A DNA stretch of 64,000 nucleotides from assembly GCA_039519185.1 (NCBI GenBank), contig CM076848.1, positions 186,246,628-186,310,627 of the forward strand, written 5' to 3'. Source of the DNA: Astragalus membranaceus (lineage: Eukaryota > Streptophyta > Magnoliopsida > Fabales > Fabaceae). The position numbers were made by a program, and so were the translations under genes. Under the pieces are notes generated by a model. The model searched no databases and was not told the DNA's origin. It saw only the letters and a list, made by a program, of their open reading frames with translations. Positions 56,516 through 64,000 of the stretch are shown piece by piece (within the stretch, counting starts at the first letter, position 1; every line of letters begins with the position of its first letter).

Positions 56516-56949
56516 AAGTAATATTTAGATTGCATAATCAGTTGTCTATTTCCTTACAAATACAAATAATAATATGTATTTCCCTTAATGCAGAATAGAA
56601 TGACTCATATGGAGGATCTACTTGGTATGATTTTTCTTTATTTTTTCATTATTATTAAATAAAAATAAAAATGAACTGATAATAGTTTTTTTTACTTGTT
56701 TTGCATCTTCAAATTCTTCTAAAGTAACTCGTTTCTCAATAGATATTAAAATTTCAACCAAACCAAAGATTTTCATGTTAAGTAAAATATCAAATAAACC
56801 ACCTAATAAAACCAAACAGACCACAAAGACATTTTTACACCACAACCCAGAAACACATTTCTCCACAACCAACTAAGAAAGGAAGAGAAATTAAAAAAAG
56901 TGGAAAACAACATCTATTTGTACCTTTCACCTTCTTCCTCCAGGACAGT
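56516..56949. other. CACTA interior, intron-like
   Basis: AT-rich with no coding signal recognised. It ends at the target site ACAGT (56945-56949) of the solo LTR. Confidence 0.35.
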
Positions 56950-59128
56950 TGTAACACCCCCTTCTAAGTTAACTATTATTTAATATATAGATCAGAGTTT
57001 TTCGAAAAGAATATAATCATTGAAGAAGGTGTCACATTTTCAACACTTATAAAAAAAAAATCTTCTAATTATAATCAATGACGTAAAGTCCACAATCAAC
57101 AGCACGATATATAGCACGGATAGTTTGGGGACGGGCCCACAACACCTGTTTTAGTTTACAGCACATAAATAAAATAGCCTCAACACAGCGGGATGGTATC
57201 AATACATCAATATAACAATCCAATACAATCAAAACGACAATAAAAATACTACTACGCCCTCTCCCTGGTGCTACATATCAGAGCTGACACACTACTAGAA
57301 AAGAGGCATAAGGATGCCCTCACTCTCGATCACCTGCAAGTTGCCGACATAAGAAGCAACAAAGGCAGTAGGGTGAGTCTCTTTACACAAATAATAATGA
57401 TTAAGAAAAGCGTTATAATAAGGAAGGCAGCAAGCGACACTAATTCAAAACAACTCACCACATTTTCAATATAATCATCATATTCATAATTCATCCACAA
57501 ACTCATCAAATGCTTGACTAATGCATGTAATGCAACATGCATGTGGATCCATCATCACCGCTATTAGCCTGGAGGGCACTCACCGCTTTGGCCGAAGCCA
57601 CCGCACCGCTTTGGCCGAAGCCACCGCACCGCTTTGGCCGAAGCCGACACACCGCTTTATGCAACATGAGTCATGCGACACTATGACTATGCACCACCAC
57701 ACCACACATAAACCATAATAATTATTAAACTCACTGCTTTGCATTTCTCAACTCAATATAATCAACATAAAGGTCTTAAGGTTATCTCACCGCTTTGGAC
57801 CGGAGTCCCTCACCGCTTTCACATCTCCGATTAATTACAACTCCGTACACACCGCTTATTATCCTTAGGCTAGTAATCTAATTTTTACAATTCAACTAGC
57901 TCATCAAAACCATCAACAGTAGCCTTTATTTAGCATTCCACTAACTTAATTCATCAATTCACTTAATTCATCAAAACAATCAAGTCTGTAGCATTTATTT
58001 AACAATTTTCCTTGAACAACAATTCACTAGAGCCACATAACAGGAGCAATTCGAAATAGGGCCACAATTCAACAATGATAATTACTCAACAATTTCAAAT
58101 AACAACAACAATTTACTAAGACCACAAGGAAACAACAACTCAACTAAGACAACCACCCACAGTAGCCATTATTCAATAATTCAACTAAACCACAATTCAA
58201 CCTATCACACTAAATCAACCAAAACAGTAGCTATCCTATTCAACAATTATGTTCAACTAAAACAATTATTTAACCATTTCACTAAACAACAATTCATAGG
58301 ATAACAATGAAGCAATAGTCGACTGAAACAATTAGTTCAACAGTGACCATTATTCATTAGTTTCACAAAAACAACAATTCATAGGATAACAATGAAAGCC
58401 CAATTCGACTGGAGCACCAACAGTGGCAATTTGAATGGAACAACAATTCAACAATATTAATAACTTAACAATTCACTAACTATACCATTAACATTTATTT
58501 TCATCTCACTAACAGTAGCAAATATTTCAACCATTTCACAACACAACAAATTCAACCTATATCACTACAACAACCCAACTTAAGCATTATTATAGGTATA
58601 AACAGAGCCCCCTAACCTTGATAATTGACGAATTCAGCCACTCCTAAGCCACAAGAACGAAAGAGGCAGCAGCTCCTTTCCTCTCCTCTCACGCGACAGT
58701 GGCTTCCATCAGCCATAGGTAAAAACAACAACAATTGAACAAGAAGGATTTGAGACCACCACTTGAAAGAGAAGAAAAAATGGAAGGGAAAAAGGATCAA
58801 AGTCACTTACCTAAGCCAAGATGAGACAAATTTCTTCTCCTCCTCTTGCTGGAAGGTCGCGCGCTTCTACTCCCCCTCACCCTCTCAGTCGCTGTTCTTT
58901 CTTTCTTTGATAATGAGAGTTAATTTTTTAGGTTTTTGAGGCTTTAGGATAATTGGAATGGGCTTGGGTCACTTAAGTGGCTTGGGCCCATTTTTCACAC
59001 CACCCCTATTAATTCATCTCACCCCCTGAAATAAAACAATTCTAATTTAATTATTCCACTTAAATAATTTTGTAATCCCTCAAATAACTTAATTAATTAA
59101 TTTAATTAAATTATTTTAGGGCGTTACA
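56950..59128 (-). repeat. Solo LTR of a chromovirus-like family
   Basis: 2179 bp. The plus strand reads TGTAACACCC...GGGCGTTACA, flanked by ACAGT (56945-56949 and 59129-59133). Read on the minus strand it resembles the layout of the Tekay-type LTRs here: TGTAAC start, AT-rich block, then the CGGTG-like repeats. It contains three imperfect palindromes GCTTTGGCCGAAGC (57585, 57608, 57631). It was inserted after the CACTA element. Confidence 0.88.
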
Positions 59129-59247
59129 ACAGTAACCCCTTTTCCCAATACTGATGATGTCCATTTAGTATTCTTTAGAAATGGAGTTTGCTTGTTTTCC
59201 TTTTATGTCAGTTAATATTTCCTTCCTTAACATAATTTTGTCAACAG

Positions 59248-59950
59248 TTAGTCAAGTCACTTGGATCGCACTTACCGTTGGATCGGACAAGCTTTATTCT
59301 GGCAGCTCCGATGGGACCGTGATGACATGGGACTGCCAAACCGGTCAATGCACTAATGTGGCAAATCTTGGAGCTGAAGTTACATCTTTGATCACCGAAG
59401 GCACTTGGATTTTTGCTGCTCTGGACTTTAGTCCCCATTTTTTATCTTGTCTCTTAAAATATAGGAGCATTACATGTATTAAGTAAGCTGATTATTATGT
59501 GGTCGTGGTTGTTACGAAGGCTTGGAATTTTCAAACGGCTTCACTATTTACTCTCCATGGACCTAACAGACGGATCCCTGCGATGGTTATTGGCCACGGT
59601 ACACTCTTAGCGGCAGCAGAGGTAGCGACGATTACTACCCACACATTGATTCATGGTTGTTTGTTATCTAAATAAATCATAATTTTTACATTCTAATTGT
59701 TAACTGTATCTTTTCTTTTTCATTAAGTTTCTCTTGTTTTTTAAAAAGTTATTTTCTGCCATTTATGAGTTTGTGAATAATTTAATTATTTAATTTGCCG
59801 GATGGTGTAATTTCTGCATGGAGATGCAGCTCTGATGCCAATTCCCCTTTTGAATTGGTTGCATCACTAACTGGCCACACTAAATCTGTGGTTTGCCTTA
59901 CTTTTGGATGTACAAAGCTGCTGTACTCGGGAACAATAGACCAAACCACC
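59248..59950 (+). pseudogene. Captured WD40 gene fragment (ZFWD-type), three exon pieces
   Basis: Piece 1 (about 59248-59425) has the WD40 signature SDKLYSGSSDGTVMTWDCQTG and LGAEVTSLI. Piece 2 (about 59498-59621) has KAWNFQTASLFTLHGP and ends at a donor AG|GTAGCG. Piece 3 (about 59793-59948) has DGVISAWRCSS and LVASLTGHTKSVVCL, then LLYSGTIDQT. The order and spacing match the WD repeats of plant CCCH zinc finger-WD40 (ZFWD) proteins. Introns are retained, so capture was at the DNA level. The CCCH part is absent and stops lie between pieces, so no functional product is expected. Confidence 0.75.
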
Positions 59951-60474
59951 GCTTCATCCCGGTTCGTGGTCGTCTACTCTGGTTGCATATTACAGATATG
60001 GAGGATGGTGGTCAGTTTGGCGGACGGGCACTTATAACAATAATGTTAAGGAAGCAGTTGATGGGGAGTGGCAACAGGTGACAACTGTGGAACCATAGAA
60101 TCTGATCTTTGATGTATTGCTTATTATATGAATCCCACATTCCCACTCACTTAATTAATGTTTGTCAAAAGTAAAACATTCACAAACTTCTTTGTCTAAA
60201 TAGAAAGTTCCAGCTTATGGAAATTAGGACAAAATTGTGGTTCATGTCTGATGCAGCTTATACATAGTCATTTCTGTAACTGTCTGCATCCTGTTGAAGT
60301 TCATATTATTATTGTATAACTATGTGTTGTGGGACAAACTTGCTGCTGGATGGACCTCCTGTTGAAGTTCATATACATATTGTATAACAATGTATTGTAT
60401 AACTATGTATTACAGAAGGATCTAGAGTTGATGGAAGACAACCTCACTTTTTTTTTAAAAAAAAAAGAGACTTT
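59951..60474 (+). other. CACTA interior after the WD40 pieces
   Basis: A short frame about 59990-60105 reads like coding sequence (WWSVWRTGTY-type residues, GEWQQVTTVEP then stop) and then 3'-UTR-like AT-rich DNA. It could be a second captured gene end; I cannot identify it. Confidence 0.35.
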
Positions 60475-60700
60475 TCATATCGGTTCCCATAGAAAACCGA
60501 TGTTAAAATTCATTTTTTTTTAAAAAAAGAGACTTTTCGTATCGGTTCTAGGGGCAACCGATATAAAAACAACTTTTCATAACGGTTCAGGAACCGATAT
60601 GAAATGTCCCTATTTTTTATATCTCTTTTTTCGGCATCGGTTCGGGAACCGATATGAAATGTCAATTTTAACCGATATAAAAAGCCTTTTTCCATTAGTG
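60475..60700. repeat. CACTA right subterminal array and terminus
   Basis: Repeated ATATCGGTT and AACCGATAT pairs with 6-10 nt loops, e.g. CATATCGGTTCCCATAG and TCGGTTCTAGGGGCAACCGA, then AAAAAGCCTTTTTCCATTAGTG. Typical CACTA transposase-binding layout. Confidence 0.85.
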
Positions 60701-60703
60701 AGA

Positions 60704-60949
60704 AAGGGTCTTCAAGAAAAAAGAAGAGTTGAATAGGGGGGAGAGTCCAGAAAAATGAACTCCAGAATTGAAACAACTCCCCTCTCATTTAAAGTATGTA
60801 TTCCTTGGGAGTGATGATCGATATCCAGCTATCATCAGTAGTTCTTTGACCAAGTTGGAAGAGGAAAAACTGATGAGGGTGTTAAGAAGTAACAAAACTG
60901 CTTTAGGTTGGACTACCTCCGACCTTATGGGGATTAGTCCGGCTTTTTA
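60704..60949 (+). pseudogene. Athila-like Ty3/gypsy pol fragment, right part
   Basis: Translation gives QLPSHLKYVFLGSDDRYP and AIISSSLTKLEEEKLMRVL, then ALGWTTSDLMGISP: the linker before RT in Athila-type elements. A stop follows within a few codons. Together with 54640-54933 this was one fragment before the CACTA insertion. Confidence 0.85.
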
Positions 60950-61200
60950 AAGAACAATATAGGAAAATAGTCTCATCCAATAAATGTGCGAGACTTAAGT
61001 TTTAGTGTATAAAACTTTATTTTTTATAGATGTATGACATCACCCTAGGTATTTCTAAATAATATTTTTAATAAATGTATAATTGATAATACATGTTTTA
61101 TAAAACAATATAGTAAAAAATAGGAAAATAGGGTGCCTCACCTTAGGTCACTATTTAGAAATTATATATTTTTTAATAAATGTGCAATTGATAATAGAGG
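60950..61200. other. Inner spacer of the long inverted-repeat element
   Basis: AT-rich units related to the arm repeats (GGAAAATAGTCTCATCCAA, CACCCTAGGT) but with no counterpart on the left side. Confidence 0.45.
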
Positions 61201-62810
61201 ATTTTGGAGCCTTTTAATAAATTTGTAGTTGATAATATGTTTTTAATAGAAAAATATTGGAAAATAGTCTCATCCAATAAATGTGTGAAAAATAATTTGT
61301 AATGGATATGACCTAGAATTGTCTCATCTATCTATTAAAAAAATTCTTATACATTACAATTTACAAATTTATTATTATAATGCAAAAATTATGACCTATG
61401 CTTGTGTCATGGATCTATAAAAAGTAACTCTTATTTCTTATAAATAAATTTGACATATGTCATTAGTTAGGAATTAATTTTTTCATTAAATGTATAATTG
61501 ATGGTAGAGCATTTGACATCACCCCTTTTTTTATGCCCAGTCGTTGCTCATGTTTGAGATTTACCCCGACTGGTGTTGTGTGATTCAGGCCCGAGGTTAA
61601 CAAAGTAATTTTTGTCCAATTCTTATCGTACCAAATAGTAGCGATGTTTTCTTAAGGATGATACTTAAAAGTACGAAGACGAAATGCAGAAACATTAAAT
61701 GAGAAGCCCGAATGGTGTTGTGTGATTCAGTCCCGACGTTAATAAAGTAACTTTCACACGATTCTTATCGTACAAATAGTAGCGCTCTTTTCTTAAAATA
61801 GGTGTTTTAGGGCAAGACTACGCTCCCTGATAATTTTTTCTAAAATTAGTATTATTAATTTATTAATTAATTTATCATTCTTTTAAAAGTACGAAGAACT
61901 AATGTCTGAAATATTAAATGACAAGCCCGACTGGTGTTGTGTGATTCAGGACTGAGGTTAACAAAGTAATTTTCGTTCGATTCTTATCGTACCAAATAGT
62001 AGCACTATTTTCTTAAGGATAATACTTAAAAGTGCGAAGACGAAATGCAGAAACGTTAAATGACAAGTCCAACTGGTGTTGTGTGATTCAGGCCCGAGGT
62101 TAATAAAGTAACTTTCGTACGATTCTTATCATACCAAATAGTAGCGATGTTTTCTTAACGATGATACTTAAAAGTACAAAGACAAAATGTTAGAAACGTT
62201 AAATGACAAGCCCGACTGATGATGTGTGATTCAGGACTGAAGTTAACAAAGTAACTTTCGTACGATTCTTATCGTACCAAATAGTAACGTTGTTTTCTTA
62301 AACTCCTTACCATTTAGTTGTGCGCGGACGTATTTTCTTCGACTTATTTAAAGATCTAGGTGTTATAGGGCAAGACTTCACTCCCTAATAATGTTTTTCC
62401 AAAACAAGTATTATTATTTTATTTATTTATTTATCTTTCTTTTGAATAGTATTATCTTTAACTATATAATCATAAGTGAGAAATGCATTATCAAGAGTGT
62501 CATGCAAAAGCCTTGCATCATCAAGAGTGTCATATTAGAAAGAAATACTATTCAAAAGCACATGATCATACGAATTGCGTTTTAGTTTTTTTTTTATTTC
62601 ATCTTCATCTCAAATTCATAGAGCACATTAAATTATATGATGACATATATCACATGATCATAGTGCACCTTTTTTTATTAAACTATTGTTCTATGCCTAT
62701 CAACCCCATTTTCACCTCAATTCTTGCACTCCCTTACAAAGTCCCATACACATAAAAATTTCAATGCACATAAACACAACCCGTGCGTAGCACGGGGCGT
62801 GTGTCTAGTA
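61201..62810 (-). repeat. Right inverted arm of the long element
   Basis: Inverted copy of 53021-54657. It has five tandem units of about 142-145 bp starting near 61563, 61707, 61926, 62068 and 62210; units 2 and 5 carry an extra GTGTT-TAGGGCAAGAC segment. The arm ends with the CCCGTGCGTAGCACGGGG hairpin and TGTGTCTAGTA. Confidence 0.75.
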
Positions 62811-63089
62811 TGTTAAAATTTGCTTGTTGAATAAATTAGTTCCATAATAGATGATTAGGAATAATTTGTACTAGACTGACGCCCCGTTGATTATGGGGCA
62901 AATAACAAAGTAATTGATACTAATTCATAAATCAATTTCTAATATAAAAGGAATCCATCAATTGCAACACGCCATAACATATAAAAGGAATCCATTAAGG
63001 GTATTTGTGTAGTGAAGCCATTTTACGCGAAATAAATAAAAGAAAAATCTGATGATGTTCACAACATACTACACCTAAAAGGGCGTAAT
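62811..63089. other. AT-rich spacer
   Basis: Between two inverted-repeat elements. GACTGACGCCCCGTTGATTATGGGGC near 62876 is a small inverted motif. Nothing else seen. Confidence 0.35.
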
Positions 63090-64000
63090 GACACATGATG
63101 ATCGTATTCTTTCTAACATGGTGATCACATTCTTTCTAAAGCTATTGATATAAAGAATTATATTTTGAATTGTTATTGAAATTTGTTTTTTTTGAACATT
63201 CTAATATTTGAAACTAAAAATTCACTAAAGGAAGTGCATGATTTAAGTTTTTTTGCAAATAAAACATTATTTTTATTATTTAAAATATTTAGATAAAGAA
63301 ATTATATTTTTATTAATAATAATATTTTAGAAGAAAATTTTGATTGGTATGCATATTTTAAAAAGGTAAAAATTCAAAAAATAGTAGTATATGTATTTTA
63401 TTAGAACTTGCCCAAGTTCTCTCATTTTCTCTCACTCTCAAACGGCAACCGATCCCTCACTCTAGAACTTGCCCAAGTTCTCACCACCACAATCCCTAAT
63501 TTTTTCACTCAATCGATCCCTCATCCTCCCAATCGATCTCTCATCCCTACGATTTCACTAACACACCCCTCATCTCCCATCGCCTCCTCATTTCCCTCTC
63601 AGCCCACTGCTTCCTTCATCTCTCTCTGATTCATCATCGACAGATCTACTCGCAAAAAACCTTGATGTGTACATGTAATATGGTAAGCTTTTTCAAACTC
63701 TCTTCACCTAATAGATTCTAATAAAATACATATACTACTATTTTTTGAATTTTTACCTTTTTAAAATATGCATACCAATCAAAATCTTCTTCTATATAAT
63801 TTCTTTATCTAAATATTTTAAATCATAAAAACAATGTTTTTTTTTTGCAAAAAAAATTAAATCATGCACTTCCTTTAGTGAATTTTTAGTTTCAATATAA
63901 GAATCTTCACAAAAAACAAATTTCAATAACAATTCAAAATATAATTCTTTATATCAATAGCGTTAGAAAAAATACGATCACCATGTTAGAAAGAACGATC
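63090..64000. mobile_element. Inverted-repeat element at the right edge (partial)
   Basis: About 63090-63403 and 63715-64000 are inverted copies, with a loop at 63404-63714 that is C/T-rich and looks like a gene leader or captured 5' UTR (repeated CTTGCCCAAGTTCTC). The right end extends past the window. Probably a Mutator-like or fold-back element. Confidence 0.65.

Larger units (their letters stand above)
54934..60700 (+). mobile_element. Non-autonomous CACTA transposon carrying captured gene fragments
   Basis: Left end CAGTAGTGGAAAAAATGCC (first bases degenerate from CACTA), right end the complement of CACTAATGGAAAAAGGC. Both are followed inward by subterminal TATCGGTT / AACCGATA hairpin units (54970-55110, 60475-60670). 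A 3-bp target duplication AGA flanks it (54931-54933 and 60701-60703). It sits in the Athila-like pol fragment. No TNP1/TNP2-like transposase was recognised. It contains a solo LTR (56950-59128) and host-like exon fragments (59248-59950). Confidence 0.88.
53021..62810. mobile_element. Large DNA element with about 1.6-kb inverted arms
   Basis: Left arm about 53021-54657 and right arm about 61201-62810 are inverted copies: for example 53040-53215 pairs with 62590-62780, 53276-53610 with 61540-61830, and 54440-54657 with 61201-61430. The outer end has the CCCGTGCGTAGCACGGG hairpin, which recurs at 43180. Between the arms lie an Athila-like pol fragment and a nested CACTA element. No transposase of its own was found. 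A Mutator-like element with captured DNA is my best guess. Confidence 0.7.

Overview
The window is plant nuclear DNA. It shows GT-AG introns, TATA-type LTR promoters, tRNA primer sites and dense nested plant transposons. The repeat families and the MITE and SINE types suggest a legume (clover/medick/pea group). That assignment is inference from style, not from a marker. No organellar or bacterial gene was seen. One intact host gene is visible: a 7-exon P4-ATPase (aminophospholipid flippase, ALA1-like) on the + strand at 29172-34991. Almost everything else is mobile DNA. Family assignments come from motif recognition, not from a database search.

Layout. 1-7721 (minus): a pol-less LTR element with a tRNA-Asp primer site, arranged LTR-internal-LTR-internal, so two near-identical tandem units; the left unit runs off the window. 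It interrupts a Tat-lineage Ty3/gypsy element (minus) whose pieces are an antisense spliced ORF (7722-9066), integrase (9658-10586), RT/RNase H (11422-12803), protease and gag (21802-24662), tRNA-Arg primer site and 5' LTR (24734-25240). That Tat element is also broken by a CACTA end (10587-11421) and by a young, almost intact SIRE-like Ty1/copia element (12809-21796, target duplication TAATC). 25241-29171 holds an LTR relic, two SINE-like pieces, a MITE and the flippase promoter. The flippase introns carry several MITE-like inserts.

35233-42986 is an older Tork/TNT1-like copia element starting 242 bp after the flippase stop; its 5' LTR is split by a chromovirus solo LTR (35883-38191, GTTAT duplication). 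Two tRNA-like SINE hairpins (43197-43768) abut a 5'-truncated Tekay-like chromovirus (43769-48896). 48897-52400 is AT-rich low-copy or decayed repeat sequence with a MULE-type MITE and a tetranucleotide microsatellite. 53021-62810 is a roughly 9.8-kb element with about 1.6-kb inverted arms that contains an Athila-like pol fragment; a CACTA element (54934-60700, AGA duplication) sits in that fragment, carries what looks like a captured WD40 (ZFWD-type) host gene fragment, and is itself split by another solo LTR (56950-59128, ACAGT duplication). The right edge holds a further inverted-repeat element that leaves the window.

The signal I rate highest is cross-family: six unrelated or distantly related LTRs here each carry their own short palindrome, repeated 2 to about 10 times. 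In three of them the array lies directly upstream of the TATA box. The captured WD40 fragment, the long-inverted-arm element and the tandem LTR unit are the next most interesting.
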